Shown: positions 9,634-20,280 of the stretch, piece after piece
Layout of the letters: each line of letters opens with the position of its first letter
Position numbering within the stretch: the first letter of the stretch is position 1
DNA from: Marinobacter salicampi
GTDB taxonomy: Bacteria; Pseudomonadota; Gammaproteobacteria; Pseudomonadales; Oleiphilaceae
Length of the DNA stretch: 64,000 nt
Direction: 5' to 3'
Assembly (NCBI RefSeq): GCF_011074795.1
Contig: NZ_JAAMPF010000018.1
Span: forward strand, 558,001 to 622,000
Translations under genes and position numbers: made by a program
Notes under the pieces: model-generated
What the model was told of the DNA's origin: nothing
The model's database searches: none
The model's input: the letters and a program-made list of their open reading frames with translations, nothing else

Positions 9634-12600
9634 ATGCCAAAACGTACCGACATCAAAAGCATCCTGATCCTGGGTGCCGGCCCCATCGTCATTGGCCAGG
9701 CGTGTGAGTTCGACTATTCCGGCGCCCAGGCCTGCAAGGCCCTGCGCGAGGAAGGCTTTCGGGTCATCCTGGTGAACTCCAACCCGGCGACCATAATGAC
9801 CGACCCGGCCATGGCCGATGCCACCTATATCGAGCCGATCACCTGGAAAACCGTCGCCAAGATCATCGAGCGCGAGAAGCCCGATGCCCTGCTGCCTACC
9901 ATGGGTGGCCAGACAGCACTGAATTGTGCCCTGGATCTGGAAAAGCATGGGGTTCTGGCCGAGCACGGGGTCGAAATGATCGGTGCCAATGCGGACACCA
10001 TTGATAAAGCGGAAGACCGTGAACGTTTTGACAAGGCCATGAAATCCATTGGCCTGGATTGCCCCCGCGCCGCCATGGCGCATTCCATGGAAGAGGCCTT
10101 CCAGGTTCTCGACAGCATTGGCTTCCCCTGTATCATCCGTCCATCGTTCACGATGGGCGGTTCCGGGGGCGGTATCGCCTATAACCGGGACGAGTTCGAG
10201 GAAATCTGTACCCGTGGCCTCGACCTATCGCCCACCAAAGAGCTGCTGATCGACGAGTCACTCATCGGCTGGAAAGAATACGAGATGGAGGTGGTGCGGG
10301 ACCACAAGGACAATTGCATCATTGTCTGCGCCATCGAAAACTTCGACGCCATGGGCGTGCATACCGGTGATTCCATTACGGTAGCGCCAGCCCAGACCCT
10401 GACCGACAAGGAATACCAGATCATGCGGAACGCCTCGCTGGCGGTTCTGCGTGAAATCGGGGTTGAAACCGGCGGCTCCAACGTCCAGTTTGGCATCAAT
10501 CCCGAGACCGGGCGCATGGTCGTGATCGAGATGAATCCGAGGGTTTCCCGCTCCTCGGCCCTGGCCTCCAAGGCGACCGGCTTCCCCATTGCCAAGGTGG
10601 CAGCCAAGCTGGCAGTGGGTTATACCCTGGACGAACTGCAGAACGATATTACCGGCGGCACCACCCCGGCTTCGTTCGAGCCGAGCATTGACTATGTGGT
10701 CACCAAGATCCCCCGCTTCACCTTTGAGAAGTTCCCCCAGGCAGATGCCCGCCTCACCACCCAGATGAAATCGGTTGGCGAAGTCATGGCTATTGGCCGT
10801 ACGTTCCAGGAGTCATTGCAAAAGGCGCTCCGTGGCCTTGAGGTGGGGTCTGAAGGGTTTGAGGAAAAGGTTGACCTGAGTACCGAGGATGGCCGCGAAA
10901 CGCTGATCCAGGAACTCAACGTGCCGGGCGCCGAGCGCATCTGGTACATCGGCGACGCCTTCCGCCACGGCATGACCGTGGATGAGGTGTTCCAGCATAC
11001 CAAGGTCGATCCCTGGTACCTGGTCCAGATCGAAGACCTGATCCGGGAAGAGGCGGTCCTGAAGTCTGCGGGCAAGGCCGATATCGACCATGCCACCCTG
11101 TTCCGTCTCAAGCGCAAGGGTTTTGCGGATGGCCGGCTGGCAAAACTGCTGGGTATCTCGGAGGCAAGCCTGCGTAAGCTTCGCCACGAGTTGGGTATCC
11201 GTCCGGTTTACAAGCGGGTGGATACCTGCGCCGCCGAGTTTGCGTCGTCGACCGCCTATATGTACTCAACCTATGAAGAAGAGTGTGAGGCCGCGCCTTC
11301 CGACCGCGACAAGATTGTGGTGATTGGCGGTGGCCCCAACCGGATCGGTCAGGGTATCGAGTTTGATTACTGCTGTGTTCATGCCGCCTTTGCCATGCGC
11401 GAGGACGGCTACGAAACCATCATGATCAACTGCAATCCGGAAACGGTTTCCACCGATTACGATACCTCCGACAGGCTTTACTTCGAGCCCATCACCCTTG
11501 AGGACGTGCTGGAGATCATCCATGTCGAAAAGCCCCAGGGCGTCATCGTCCAGTACGGCGGCCAGACCCCGCTGAAACTGGCCCGGGGCCTGGAGGCGGC
11601 CGGTGTGCCCATTATCGGCACCAGTCCCGATGCCATCGACCGTGCCGAGGACCGCGAGCGCTTCCAGCAGATGATCACGCGGCTGAATCTGCTGCAGCCG
11701 GAAAATGCCACCGTCCGTAGCCATGAAGAGGGCATTGTGGCCGCCCGTGAGATCGGTTACCCGCTGGTGGTGCGGCCCTCCTACGTGCTGGGTGGCCGTG
11801 CCATGGAAATCGTCTACAACGAGGAAGAGCTGGTGCGCTACATGCGCAACGCGGTGCTGGTTTCCAACGACAGCCCGGTCCTGCTGGATCACTTCCTGAA
11901 CGCCGCCATCGAGGTGGATATCGACGCCATCTGTGATGGCAAGGATGTGGTCATCGGCGGCATCATGCAGCACATCGAACAGGCGGGCGTCCACTCCGGT
12001 GACTCGGCCTGCTCACTGCCACCATACTCCTTATCGCAAAAGGTCCAGGACGAAATGCGTGAAATTGTCCGCAAGATGGCCCTGGAACTGGATGTGGTCG
12101 GCTTGATGAACGTCCAGCTCGCCTGGCAGGATGACAAGGTCTATGTGATCGAAGTGAACCCGCGGGCCTCCCGTACCGTGCCTTTTGTGTCCAAGGCCAT
12201 CGGCGTCTCTCTGGCCAAGATAGCCGCGCGGTGTATGGCCGGGACCTCCCTGGCGGAACAGGGCTTCACCCAGGAGATTATTCCGTCTTACTATGCGGTG
12301 AAGGAATCTGTTTTCCCGTTTGGCAAGTTCCCGGCGGTCGATCCCATCCTTGGGCCCGAGATGAAGTCCACCGGTGAAGTGATGGGCCTGGGCGACAGCT
12401 TTGACGAAGCCTTCGCCAAGGCCGCCCTGGCTGCTGGAGAGCGTTTGCCTGAGACCGGTACCGCGTTCATTTCGGTGAGGGATGTCGACAAGGCTGGTGC
12501 AATGCGCCTTGGGCGAGACCTGATTGCCGCTGGCTTCCGTTTGGTCGCCACCACAGGAACTGCCAAAGCCCTTAAGGCAGAAGGCATTGAAGTAGAGCGG

Positions 12601-12849
12601 GTGAACAAGGTCCGGGAAGGGCGTCCGCATATTGTGGATGACATCAAGAACGGGCAGGTCCAGTTGATTATCAATACCACAGAAGGCCGCAAGGCGATCT
12701 CGGATTCGTCCCAGATCCGCCAGTCGGCGCTTCGTCACAAAGTGACCTATACCACCACGCTGGCAGGAGGCGAGGCCTTCTGTCGAGCCATTAAATTCGG
12801 TCCTGAACGCACGGTACGCCGGCTCCAGGAACTGCACGCAGGAAAGTGA
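9634..12849 (+). CDS. carB: Carbamoyl-phosphate synthase large subunit
   Basis: A 1071-residue enzyme that makes carbamoyl phosphate from bicarbonate, ammonia and two ATP. Two homologous ATP-grasp halves are visible, each with [20 protein letters not shown] and [23 protein letters not shown] nucleotide motifs and [40 protein letters not shown] metal-binding motifs. The C-terminal MGS-like allosteric domain (about 935-1071) includes LVATTGTA and LIINTTEG, the binding region for UMP/ornithine effectors in E. coli. Full length. greA begins 5 bp after the stop, which suggests co-transcription. Confidence 0.98.
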   Translation: MPKRTDIKSILILGAGPIVIGQACEFDYSGAQACKALREEGFRVILVNSNPATIMTDPAMADATYIEPITWKTVAKIIEREKPDALLPTMGGQTALNCALDLEKHGVLAEHGVEMIGANADTIDKAEDRERFDKAMKSIGLDCPRAAMAHSMEEAFQVLDSIGFPCIIRPSFTMGGSGGGIAYNRDEFEEICTRGLDLSPTKELLIDESLIGWKEYEMEVVRDHKDNCIIVCAIENFDAMGVHTGDSITVAPAQTLTDKEYQIMRNASLAVLREIGVETGGSNVQFGINPETGRMVVIEMNPRVSRSSALASKATGFPIAKVAAKLAVGYTLDELQNDITGGTTPASFEPSIDYVVTKIPRFTFEKFPQADARLTTQMKSVGEVMAIGRTFQESLQKALRGLEVGSEGFEEKVDLSTEDGRETLIQELNVPGAERIWYIGDAFRHGMTVDEVFQHTKVDPWYLVQIEDLIREEAVLKSAGKADIDHATLFRLKRKGFADGRLAKLLGISEASLRKLRHELGIRPVYKRVDTCAAEFASSTAYMYSTYEEECEAAPSDRDKIVVIGGGPNRIGQGIEFDYCCVHAAFAMREDGYETIMINCNPETVSTDYDTSDRLYFEPITLEDVLEIIHVEKPQGVIVQYGGQTPLKLARGLEAAGVPIIGTSPDAIDRAEDRERFQQMITRLNLLQPENATVRSHEEGIVAAREIGYPLVVRPSYVLGGRAMEIVYNEEELVRYMRNAVLVSNDSPVLLDHFLNAAIEVDIDAICDGKDVVIGGIMQHIEQAGVHSGDSACSLPPYSLSQKVQDEMREIVRKMALELDVVGLMNVQLAWQDDKVYVIEVNPRASRTVPFVSKAIGVSLAKIAARCMAGTSLAEQGFTQEIIPSYYAVKESVFPFGKFPAVDPILGPEMKSTGEVMGLGDSFDEAFAKAALAAGERLPETGTAFISVRDVDKAGAMRLGRDLIAAGFRLVATTGTAKALKAEGIEVERVNKVREGRPHIVDDIKNGQVQLIINTTEGRKAISDSSQIRQSALRHKVTYTTTLAGGEAFCRAIKFGPERTVRRLQELHAGK

Positions 12850-12854
12850 ACGTT

Positions 12855-13334
12855 ATGACCACCAGAGTACCCATGACCGTCGATGGCGAAGCCAGCCTGC
12901 GCAATGAGCTCAAACAGCTGAAATCCGTAGAGCGTCCGCGGGTGATTCAGGCGATTTCGGATGCCCGCGAACACGGCGATCTGAAGGAAAACGCTGAGTA
13001 TCATGCCGCCCGCGAACAGCAGAGCTTTATCGAAGGCCGGATCCAGGAAATCGAGTCCAAGCTGTCAGCGGCCCAGGTTATCGATGTGAACAACATCGAA
13101 AACACGGGCAAAGTCATCTTCGGGGTTACCGTAAAGCTGTATAACCTTGACACCGAAGAGCAGGTAACTTACCAGATCTGCGGCGAAGATGAGGCCGATA
13201 TCAAGGCAGGCAAGCTCTCGGTGTCGTCACCTATTGCTCGCGCCCTGATTGGCAAGAGCGAAGGCGATGTGGTGGCCATTCGGGTTCCGTCCGGCACCGT
13301 AGAATATGAGATTGAGACGGTCGAACACCTGTAG
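12855..13334 (+). CDS. greA: Transcript cleavage factor GreA
   Basis: A 159-residue factor that rescues backtracked RNA polymerase by stimulating cleavage of the nascent transcript. The N-terminal coiled coil (about 8-78) carries the acidic tip motif [17 protein letters not shown]; the C-terminal FKBP-like domain ends with [24 protein letters not shown] 12855, after GGAA, is preferred to a GTG at 12846 that overlaps the carB stop codon. carB-greA linkage is usual in this lineage. A bidirectional terminator follows. Confidence 0.97.
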   Translation: MTTRVPMTVDGEASLRNELKQLKSVERPRVIQAISDAREHGDLKENAEYHAAREQQSFIEGRIQEIESKLSAAQVIDVNNIENTGKVIFGVTVKLYNLDTEEQVTYQICGEDEADIKAGKLSVSSPIARALIGKSEGDVVAIRVPSGTVEYEIETVEHL

Positions 13335-13345
13335 GTCTGTCAGTT

Positions 13346-13384
13346 AAAAAAGCCGGCCCGGTAGAACCGGGCCGGCTTTTTTTT
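13346..13384. terminator. Bidirectional terminator between greA and yhbY
   Basis: AGCCGGCCCGGT pairs perfectly with ACCGGGCCGGCT around AGA, flanked by A6 on the left and T8 on the right. It therefore works for greA on the plus strand and for yhbY on the minus strand. Confidence 0.93.
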
Positions 13385-13415
13385 GAGCCTCAGGGTCCGC
13401 GAATAGGCTTTGGGC

Positions 13416-13730
13416 TTAGGCTTGCCTGTAACGCTGAAGGTTGGACAGCTTAGGGTTCGGTTTGGAGGCGCGGCGCATGATCACGGCAATTTTGCCGATG
13501 GTCTGTACCAGTTCGGCACCGGACGCCTCGCACAGGGCGGCGACCGCCTCCTGGCGCCGGTCTCTGTCTGGACTCGCCACCTTGATCTTGATCAGTTCAT
13601 GATCGTTGAGAGCCCGCTCCAGTTCCTGTTGCAGGCCCTCGGTCAAGCCTTTATCACCGATAATGATCACGGGTTTAAGGTGGTGGGCTATGCCGCGGTA
13701 TTCACGACGCTGTTCGGGCGACAGGCTCAT
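13416..13730 (-). CDS. yhbY: YhbY-family CRM-domain RNA-binding protein
   Basis: A 104-residue protein of the CRM (YhbY) family, which associates with pre-50S ribosomal subunits. The domain includes HHLKPVIIIGDKGLTEGL near residues 16-33, the family's GxxG-like RNA-binding loop, and the ELIKIKVA strand. ATG 13730 (MSLSPEQRREYRG) is preferred to an in-frame ATG five codons upstream, because it has a GAGA ribosome site and matches family N-termini. In Pseudomonas the divergent neighbour is rlmE, but here none is found before ftsH. Confidence 0.93.
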   Translation of the reverse strand: MSLSPEQRREYRGIAHHLKPVIIIGDKGLTEGLQQELERALNDHELIKIKVASPDRDRRQEAVAALCEASGAELVQTIGKIAVIMRRASKPNPKLSNLQRYRQA

Positions 13731-13745
13731 AATGCAATCTCTCAA

Positions 13746-14383
13746 TGACTGTAATTGATCTATGTCTGCAGTACCGCCAGGGCCTGCGTTATATAATGCA
13801 GGGATTGTAACAGACTAGTGGCCGGGAATAATCGTCGATACCACGTACCGGGTCGGGTCACGTCCGACAGTCGGGTCGGGTAGTGGCAGCCGGGCTGAAT
13901 AAAAGCGATAGCTGGTCTGCGGAACGTTTCGGCAAAGTCTTGGTCAGAACAGGGCTGGCCGACCGTTGCCGGCCTGGGTCAGACCTTGGACCCGCCCCGA
14001 CAATAGTTTTCCGGGGTGATTCTCAGTAGTGGGTCGGTTCGCGCTGAATGGCCAACTCTGAGGGCTGATTCGCAGACTGGCGTTGTAATTTAGAATTTGG
14101 CGCCCAATATGAGTGTTATAGCGGTGGTGGATATTCCGAATGCCAGTGTTCTGGTTTCGGTATCAGGCCGGTGTCTTGAGCTGGAGGCCGGATTCGTTCG
14201 TTCTCCGCTCAAAAGAGATTTACCAGGTTAGCAAGGGATTCAAAGGATGAGTCGGAACCTTGTAGGCAGCCCGCTTTCCTAGACCTGGGCTGGGCTGTTT
14301 CTGGTGGACAGACGTATAACTAGTGTAAGGTGTCGAAAGAGGTCTGTCTGACGCGCGACCTTTCAATTCACAGGTGACGATCC
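13746..14383. other. Long intergenic region where rlmE is expected
   Basis: About 640 bp between yhbY and ftsH without a convincing gene. In Pseudomonas-type order this holds rlmE (ftsJ), a 23S rRNA 2'-O-methyltransferase of about 207 codons. I looked in all three plus frames for its GAAPGGWSQ motif and found neither the motif nor a decayed copy. The best small frame (ATG 14109, 40 codons) has no ribosome site. GC-rich direct repeats (CGGGTCGGGT type) occur near 13849-13880. It must contain the ftsH and yhbY promoters, which I could not assign confidently. Confidence 0.6.
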
Positions 14384-16330
14384 TTGAACGATATGGCAAA
14401 AAATCTGGTTCTCTGGCTGATAATAGCCGCCGTACTGCTGATGGTGTTTCAGAACTTTTCACCGACAACCAGCGGTCAACAAGTTAATTACTCCCAATTT
14501 GTGGAGTTGGTGCAACAGGGTCAAGTCCGCGAGGTAACCATCGACGGGCTGGAAATCCAAGGCACCCGAATGGATAACTCCCAGTTTGAGACCATTCGCC
14601 CACAAGTGCCCGACAACAAGCTGATGGACGATCTGCTGGCTAACGACGTTGAAATCGTCGGTAAAGAGCCAGAGCGCCAGAGTATCTGGACTCAGCTATT
14701 GGTTGCGGCTTTCCCGATTCTGATCATCATTGCACTGTTCGTGTTCTTCATGCGGCAGATGCAGGGCGGAGGTGGTGGCAAAGGCCCCATGTCCTTTGGC
14801 AAGAGCAAGGCCCGCCTGATGAGCGAGGACCAGATCAAGACCACCTTCGGTGATGTAGCGGGTGTCGATGAAGCCAAGGAGGATGTTAAGGAGATTGTTG
14901 ATTTCCTTAAGGATCCCAGCAAGTTTCAGCGCCTGGGCGGTCGTATTCCGAAAGGCGTGCTGATGGTAGGTCCTCCGGGCACAGGTAAGACCCTGCTCGC
15001 AAAGGCCATCGCTGGTGAGGCCAAGGTGCCGTTTTTCTCCATCTCAGGCTCGGATTTCGTGGAAATGTTCGTCGGTGTTGGCGCCTCGCGGGTTCGCGAT
15101 ATGTTTGAACAGGCCAAGAAACAAAGTCCCTGCATTATCTTTATCGACGAGATTGATGCCGTGGGTCGTCATCGTGGCGCTGGCATGGGTGGCGGTCACG
15201 ATGAGCGCGAGCAGACCCTGAACCAGTTGCTGGTGGAAATGGATGGGTTCGAGGGTAACGAGGGCGTAATTGTCATCGCGGCTACCAACCGGCCGGACGT
15301 GCTTGACCCGGCGCTGCTCCGACCCGGTCGTTTTGACCGTCAGGTGGTGGTTAGCCTGCCGGACATTATCGGCCGCGAACAGATCCTCAAGGTTCATATG
15401 AAGAAAGTGCCTCTGGCCGACGGGATCGAACCGCATGTCATTGCCCGCGGTACCCCTGGCTTCTCCGGTGCTGACCTGGCAAACCTGATCAATGAGGCAG
15501 CGCTGTTTGCTGCCCGACGGAATCAGCGCCTGGTATCTATGGAGGAGCTGGAGCTGGCCAAAGACAAGATCATGATGGGCGCGGAGCGCAAATCCATGGT
15601 CATGAACGAAAAAGAGAAGCTCAACACGGCTTACCATGAATCTGGACACGCCATTATCGGGCGGCTGAGTCCCGAGCATGATCCGGTGTACAAGGTAAGT
15701 ATCATTCCTCGCGGCCGGGCCCTGGGTGTCACCATGTTCCTGCCGGAAGAGGACAAGTACAGCCACAGCAAGCGCTTCCTGATCAGTCAGATCTGCAGTC
15801 TGTTCGGCGGCCGTATCGCCGAAGAGCTGACGCTGGGTGCGGACGGCGTGACCACGGGTGCCTCCAATGACATCAAGCGTGCTACTGAGTTGGCGCGCAA
15901 TATGGTGACCCGTTGGGGTCTGTCGGAAAAACTGGGTCCGCTCCAGTATGATACTGACAGCGAGGAGCCGTTCCTGGGCCGCTCGGCAGGCCAGTCCCAG
16001 ACGATTTACTCGCCTGAGACTGCTCAGCGCATCGATGAAGAGGTTCGCAACATAATCGATACCTGTTATGAGCGAGCCAGGCAGATGCTGATCGACAACC
16101 GCGATAAGCTGGATGTTATGGCCGACACCCTGATGCGTTACGAGACCATTGACCGTCATCAGATTGATGACATCATGGAAGGTCGGACGCCGCGGCCGCC
16201 CAAAGGCTGGAATGACAGCGGCCCGGGCGGGGGGATTCCATCCAGTGATGACTCCGAAAAGGAGCATGCACCGCGGGATTCCGATGATCGCCAATCTGGC
16301 GGAGTTGGGCGACCAGCGGGTGAGCACTGA
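14384..16330 (+). CDS. ftsH: ATP-dependent zinc metalloprotease FtsH
   Basis: A 648-residue inner-membrane AAA+ protease that degrades misassembled membrane proteins and, in E. coli, sigma-32 and LpxC. Two membrane helices (about 8-23 and 103-123) flank a periplasmic domain; Walker A GPPGTGKT is at 196-203, with the second region of homology and the zinc motif HESGH near 420. I choose TTG 14384 because GGTGA lies at proper distance and the product begins M-N-D-M-A-K-N-L, parallel to E. coli M-S-D-M-A-K-N-L; ATG 14393 lacks a well-placed ribosome site. A terminator follows. Confidence 0.97.
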   Translation: MNDMAKNLVLWLIIAAVLLMVFQNFSPTTSGQQVNYSQFVELVQQGQVREVTIDGLEIQGTRMDNSQFETIRPQVPDNKLMDDLLANDVEIVGKEPERQSIWTQLLVAAFPILIIIALFVFFMRQMQGGGGGKGPMSFGKSKARLMSEDQIKTTFGDVAGVDEAKEDVKEIVDFLKDPSKFQRLGGRIPKGVLMVGPPGTGKTLLAKAIAGEAKVPFFSISGSDFVEMFVGVGASRVRDMFEQAKKQSPCIIFIDEIDAVGRHRGAGMGGGHDEREQTLNQLLVEMDGFEGNEGVIVIAATNRPDVLDPALLRPGRFDRQVVVSLPDIIGREQILKVHMKKVPLADGIEPHVIARGTPGFSGADLANLINEAALFAARRNQRLVSMEELELAKDKIMMGAERKSMVMNEKEKLNTAYHESGHAIIGRLSPEHDPVYKVSIIPRGRALGVTMFLPEEDKYSHSKRFLISQICSLFGGRIAEELTLGADGVTTGASNDIKRATELARNMVTRWGLSEKLGPLQYDTDSEEPFLGRSAGQSQTIYSPETAQRIDEEVRNIIDTCYERARQMLIDNRDKLDVMADTLMRYETIDRHQIDDIMEGRTPRPPKGWNDSGPGGGIPSSDDSEKEHAPRDSDDRQSGGVGRPAGEH

Positions 16331-16356
16331 TCTAGTGTGATCCCAAGCGTTTATAG

Positions 16357-16387
16357 AAAGCGCCGTCCTGTTGGGCGGCGCTTTTTT
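16357..16387 (+). terminator. Rho-independent terminator after ftsH
   Basis: AAAGCGCCG pairs with CGGCGCTTT, loop of about 10 nt, followed by a T-run. folP starts 32 bp later and must be reached by read-through or from its own promoter. Confidence 0.82.
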
Positions 16388-16418
16388 GTTTCTGTTACGA
16401 TAATTTCAGGATTCTGTC

Positions 16419-17252
16419 ATGAACATGGATTTCGCCGGGCATTCTCTCGATATGACCCGTTGTCACGTCATGGGGGTGCTCAATGTGACGCCTGACTCAT
16501 TCTCCGATGGCGGCCATTTCAGCCGGCTCGATTCCGCTCTGGCACATGCCCACAGGCTAGTGGCAGAAGGCGCCGCGATTATCGACGTCGGTGGCGAGTC
16601 CACTCGCCCCGGTGCGCGGCCCGTATCCGTTCAGGAAGAGCTGGACCGCGTCTGTCCCGTTGTGGAAGCCATCAGGGCCGAGATCAACGTGGTCATATCC
16701 GTTGATACCAGTACTCCTGAGGTCATGGGCGAGAGCAAGCGCCTGGGGGCGGGTATGATCAACGACGTTAGGGCTTTGCAGAGGGAGGGCGCCCTGGAGG
16801 CCGCTGTAACCTCAGGGCTTCCGGTTTGCCTCATGCACATGCAGGGGAAGCCCGATACCATGCAATCGTACCCCCGGTATTCGAGCGTGGTACGGGAAGT
16901 GACCGGTTTTCTTATGGAACGTGTTCGCGTGGTTGAGCGTGCAGGAATAGACGCAACCAGGCTCCTGTTGGACCCTGGCTTTGGTTTTGGTAAAACCCTT
17001 GGTCACAATCTTGAGCTGCTAAAGGCCCTAGGCCAGATGCGTGCGCTGGGTTACCCCCTGCTGGTGGGTATGTCCAGGAAGAGCATGCTTGGTGAGATTA
17101 CCGGGCGGGAGGTTTCGGAAAGGTTGCCTGCCAGCCTCGCAGTCGCGACAATAGCCGCGATAAAGGGTGCGTCAATTATTCGTGTCCACGATGTCAGGGA
17201 AACTGTCGACGTCATCAAAGTGGTGTCGGCCATGGAGGAGTCAGACGTATGA
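16419..17252 (+). CDS. folP: Dihydropteroate synthase
   Basis: A 277-residue TIM-barrel enzyme that joins p-aminobenzoate to the pterin diphosphate in folate synthesis, the target of sulfonamides. Signature segments are [15 protein letters not shown] near the N-terminus, [20 protein letters not shown] and [11 protein letters not shown]. The ATG at 16419 follows a modest AGGA; an internal ATG at 16452 would still keep the barrel. It overlaps glmM by 4 bp (ATGA), the common folP-glmM pair. Confidence 0.96.
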   Translation: MNMDFAGHSLDMTRCHVMGVLNVTPDSFSDGGHFSRLDSALAHAHRLVAEGAAIIDVGGESTRPGARPVSVQEELDRVCPVVEAIRAEINVVISVDTSTPEVMGESKRLGAGMINDVRALQREGALEAAVTSGLPVCLMHMQGKPDTMQSYPRYSSVVREVTGFLMERVRVVERAGIDATRLLLDPGFGFGKTLGHNLELLKALGQMRALGYPLLVGMSRKSMLGEITGREVSERLPASLAVATIAAIKGASIIRVHDVRETVDVIKVVSAMEESDV

Positions 17253-18592
17253 GCGAACGGAAGTACTTCGGGACAGACGGTATTCGCGGCAGGGTAGGCG
17301 AGTCACCCATCACGCCGGATTTCATGTTGCACCTGGGTTGGGCTGCAGGCCAGGCATTCAAGCGCGACGGCCAGCGTAACAGTGTGATGATCGGCAAGGA
17401 TACGCGGCTGTCTGGCTATATGTTTGAATCCGCCCTGGAAGCCGGCCTGTCAGCCGCCGGCGTGGACGTAAAACTGCTGGGCCCAATGCCCACCCCAGCC
17501 ATAGCCTATCTGACCCGCACCTTCCGGGCGTCCGCGGGCATTGTCATCAGTGCGTCCCATAATCCGCATCACGACAATGGCATCAAGTTTTTTTCCGCTG
17601 CCGGCACCAAGCTCAGCGACGATCTCGAATCCGAGATTGAGCGCTGGCTCGACCGGCCTATTGAAGTCTGCCAGTCCGCAGAGCTTGGCAAGGCCTTCCG
17701 GGTTGATGATGCGCCCGGGCGCTATGTGGAATTCTGCAAGAGTACGGTTCCCAATGAATTTACCCTGGAGGGCATGAAGATTGTTCTGGACTGCGCCCAT
17801 GGTGCGACTTATCACGTGGCGCCCAAGGTGTTCAGGGAGTTGGGCGCGAGGGTTTCAGTAATCGGCGCAGACCCCGACGGCTTGAATATCAACCTGAACG
17901 TGGGCTCCACTCATATGGGCGCGTTACGCCAGGCGGTTGTCGAAAAAGGGGCCGATCTAGGAATTGCCTTTGATGGCGACGGTGACCGGGTCCTGATGGT
18001 GGATAGGGACGGTTCCGAGGTGGACGGCGATGAGTTGCTGTTCGTGATAGCGTCCCAGCGAAGGAAGTCCGGCACCTTGCGGGGCGGAGTTGTAGGTACC
18101 CTGATGACCAACTTGGGTGTCGAGCTTGCGCTCCAGGACCTGGGGATCGACTTCGAGCGTGCCAAGGTGGGCGACCGCTACGTAATGGAACGTCTTGTAG
18201 AGCGTGGTTGGGTGCTGGGTGGCGAGGGCTCAGGACATCTCGTCTTGCGCGACTGCACATCCACCGGTGACGGAATCGTGTCCGCCCTGCAGGTATTGCT
18301 GGCCGTCTGGCGTTCCGGGCAGAGCCTATCAGAATTGCGCAGTGGCATGACCAAGCTGCCCCAGACCATGATTAATGTCAGGGTTGCTCAGCGCTTTGAT
18401 CCGTTCTCAAGGCCGGCTATTACTGATGCGGTACGCAGCGCCGAAAAACATCTGGGCACCACCGGGCGCATTCTGCTGCGGGCTTCGGGCACCGAGCCGC
18501 TGATACGGGTAATGGCAGAGGGCCAGGACGAAAACGTCATTCGCCGGGTGGCTGAAGAGCTGGCAGAGCAGGTGACGATATCTCAGCCCTGA
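17249..18592 (+). CDS. glmM: Phosphoglucosamine mutase
   Basis: A 447-residue alpha-D-phosphohexomutase that converts glucosamine-6-phosphate to the 1-phosphate for UDP-GlcNAc, and so for peptidoglycan and LPS. The active-site serine loop is SASHNP at 101-106 (phosphoserine Ser103), the metal-binding loop is DGDGDR, and the C-terminal phosphate-binding motif is [12 protein letters not shown]. The start overlaps the folP stop, giving translational coupling. Length is normal. Confidence 0.97.
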   Translation: MSERKYFGTDGIRGRVGESPITPDFMLHLGWAAGQAFKRDGQRNSVMIGKDTRLSGYMFESALEAGLSAAGVDVKLLGPMPTPAIAYLTRTFRASAGIVISASHNPHHDNGIKFFSAAGTKLSDDLESEIERWLDRPIEVCQSAELGKAFRVDDAPGRYVEFCKSTVPNEFTLEGMKIVLDCAHGATYHVAPKVFRELGARVSVIGADPDGLNINLNVGSTHMGALRQAVVEKGADLGIAFDGDGDRVLMVDRDGSEVDGDELLFVIASQRRKSGTLRGGVVGTLMTNLGVELALQDLGIDFERAKVGDRYVMERLVERGWVLGGEGSGHLVLRDCTSTGDGIVSALQVLLAVWRSGQSLSELRSGMTKLPQTMINVRVAQRFDPFSRPAITDAVRSAEKHLGTTGRILLRASGTEPLIRVMAEGQDENVIRRVAEELAEQVTISQP

Positions 18593-18655
18593 ATCTGGTT
18601 GTCTGCGTCGGGCGAGTGCTGTATAGTTTCGCCTCCCTTGAGTTGGGGGTCCGAT

Positions 18656-19402
18656 ATGTCACATAAAATAGTTGCTGCAAACTGGAAGATGAACGGGTCC
18701 CTGGACCTGGTTAAAGAGTTGACCGGTGAGATAAAAGCACAGCTTGCAAAGCTTGATAATGGCGTAAAGGTTGTTATCATTCCACCCGCGCTTTATCTGC
18801 GGGATGTGCATCGCGAAATCGGTTCCGGGTTTGAGTTGGGTGTCCAAAATGTCTCCCAGTGGGAGGACGGCGCCGTTACTGGTGAGCTATCTGCAGCGAT
18901 GGCAGCAGACGTGGGCGCCAGTTACGTTCTGATCGGCCACTCGGAACGCCGGCAGCTTTTCGGCGAGACCGATGAAGTGGTCTCTGAGAAGGTTGCCAAA
19001 GCTCTGGCTCACGGTCTATCCCCCCTGGTGTGTGTGGGGGAAACACTTGATGAGCGGGACGCGGGTCATGCGGTCGATGTGGTCTGTGGCCAGGTTGAGA
19101 AGGCGCTTGCCGGTATAGGGCCTGATGACTGGAAAAATATTGTGGTTGCCTATGAGCCTGTCTGGGCAATAGGGACCGGCAAGACGGCAACCGCTGAAGA
19201 TGCCCAGCGGATGCACCGGGAAATCCGGGACTTGCTTGCCAGGCTCGGCGCACCGGCTGACACGGTTCCTCTGCTTTACGGCGGAAGTGTTAAGCCTGAT
19301 AATGCCGCCGAGTTATTTGCACAGCCTGACATCGATGGCGGCCTGATAGGCGGCGCATCGCTTAAGGCAGACGATTTTGTTCGCATCTGCCAGTCAGCCT
19401 GA
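18656..19402 (+). CDS. tpiA: Triosephosphate isomerase
   Basis: A 248-residue TIM barrel that interconverts dihydroxyacetone phosphate and glyceraldehyde-3-phosphate. AANWKMNGS carries the catalytic Lys (about residue 11), IGHSERR the catalytic His, and AYEPVWAIGTGKTA the catalytic Glu and flexible loop; LYGGSVKPDN closes the phosphate site. ATG 18656 after GGGGGT is chosen; the open frame upstream to 18599 has no TIM character. Located between glmM and secG as in related genomes. Confidence 0.97.
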   Translation: MSHKIVAANWKMNGSLDLVKELTGEIKAQLAKLDNGVKVVIIPPALYLRDVHREIGSGFELGVQNVSQWEDGAVTGELSAAMAADVGASYVLIGHSERRQLFGETDEVVSEKVAKALAHGLSPLVCVGETLDERDAGHAVDVVCGQVEKALAGIGPDDWKNIVVAYEPVWAIGTGKTATAEDAQRMHREIRDLLARLGAPADTVPLLYGGSVKPDNAAELFAQPDIDGGLIGGASLKADDFVRICQSA

Positions 19403-19458
19403 GGTCAGGTTTCGGGCAGGGTGAGAGGTTTACAGGCTAACGCTTTAAGAGAGTTTCT

Positions 19459-19833
19459 ATGGATTTGGTCGAAACACTGGTAGTTGTTGCACACGTCGTG
19501 ATCGCAGTGGCGCTGGTGGGTCTCGTGCTGATCCAACAAGGTAAGGGTGCAGATGCCGGTGCCGCTTTCGGTGGTGGTGCCTCGCAGACAGTATTCGGTA
19601 GCCAGGGTAGCGGTAGCTTTTTGACCCGCGCAACAACGTTCCTGGCGATCCTGTTTTTTGTAACGAGTTTTTCGCTGGCAATATTTGCTAAGCAGCGCGC
19701 TGAAGTCGCAGGTGAGGCCGGTATTCCGCAAGTACAGGAATCCCGTTCGCCAGCCGATCAGCGGTCTGCTGACGATGCTGCCGGAAGCGAAGATGAGAGC
19801 GGGGAAGGTTCCGGCCTCCCTGATCTCGAGTGA
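19459..19833 (+). CDS. secG: Preprotein translocase subunit SecG
   Basis: A 124-residue inner-membrane subunit of the SecYEG channel. Two hydrophobic helices (about residues 5-26 and 52-74) are joined by the Gly-rich cytoplasmic loop containing LIQQGKGADAGAAFGGGASQTVFGSQGSGSFLTR, the family hallmark in several short pieces. The tail is acidic and low complexity (GSEDESGEGSG). The following tRNA-Leu gene begins 7 bp after the stop, a conserved neighbourhood. Confidence 0.95.
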   Translation: MDLVETLVVVAHVVIAVALVGLVLIQQGKGADAGAAFGGGASQTVFGSQGSGSFLTRATTFLAILFFVTSFSLAIFAKQRAEVAGEAGIPQVQESRSPADQRSADDAAGSEDESGEGSGLPDLE

Positions 19834-19839
19834 GTTTTT

Positions 19840-19924
19840 GCCGAAGTGGTGGAACTGGTAGACACGCTATCTTGAGGGGGTAGTGGCGAAAGCCGTGCCG
19901 GTTCGAGTCCGGCCTTCGGCACCA
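19840..19924 (+). tRNA. tRNA-Leu (anticodon GAG)
   Basis: The acceptor stem GCCGAAG pairs with CTTCGGC and the CCA end is encoded (19922-19924). The anticodon stem CTATC/GGTAG encloses TTGAGGG, with GAG at 19874-19876. There is a long class II variable arm and a GGTTCGAGTCC T-loop. An 85-nt gene directly after secG, matching E. coli tRNA-Leu(GAG) in layout. Confidence 0.97.
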
Positions 19925-19929
19925 TATAC

Positions 19930-19959
19930 AACGGCTTGGGGTTCCAAGCCGTTTTTTTT
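19930..19959 (+). terminator. Rho-independent terminator after tRNA-Leu
   Basis: AACGGCTTGG pairs with CCAAGCCGTT around GGTT, followed by eight T. It ends the secG/tRNA-Leu transcript. Confidence 0.9.
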
Positions 19960-20040
19960 GGTCAGTCCTTGACCAGTGCGGCCGGCGTCCTTATACTCCG
20001 GCGATTATTGGTGCGGGTTCCGGGGTATCCGGTAGCGCCA

Positions 20041-20237
20041 AGACAGGCCAGGTGTCTGTCGCAGGAGTAGTCGGTTAGGCTCCTGTTAGTTCTTGCTACA
20101 AAAAGCCCCAGTGCAGGCTATCGGATGAAGCGCTTATGCGCGTGTCGATGGGCTGAGGTTACGGGGCTTTTTGATTACGGGGCCTGGCGCAGCAGGCCCT
20201 GGTGCATAAAAAGGGCTGATCGACAGCCCTTTTTTTT
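20041..20237 (+). promoter_or_regulatory. Structured leader of rimP-nusA-infB (rimP-leader type)
   Basis: Successive inverted repeats fill the leader: AGACA/TGTCT (20041-20057); a long-range AAAAAGCCCC (20100-20109) / GGGGCTTTTT (20163-20172) pair that itself resembles a terminator; GGGCCTG/CAGGCCC (20180-20199); and a full terminator, AAAGGGCTG/CAGCCCTTT ending in a T-run (20208-20237), only 43 nt before rimP. A terminator-ending cis-element upstream of rimP is a described gammaproteobacterial RNA family; assignment here is by position and structure, not by covariance search. Confidence 0.65.
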
Positions 20238-20280
20238 GTTTGTGGGGCTCATACAAAATCGTAATGGAGACGAAAGTCAC

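Noticed and set aside
13920..14020. Frame with weak likeness to the RlmE N-terminus (a Ser-Trp, Glu-Arg-Phe pattern)
   Set aside because: It stops soon after and lacks the SAM motif; the resemblance is within chance.
14109..14231. 40-codon frame upstream of ftsH as a small protein
   Set aside because: No ribosome site before its ATG and no conserved-looking features; chance frame in a long spacer.
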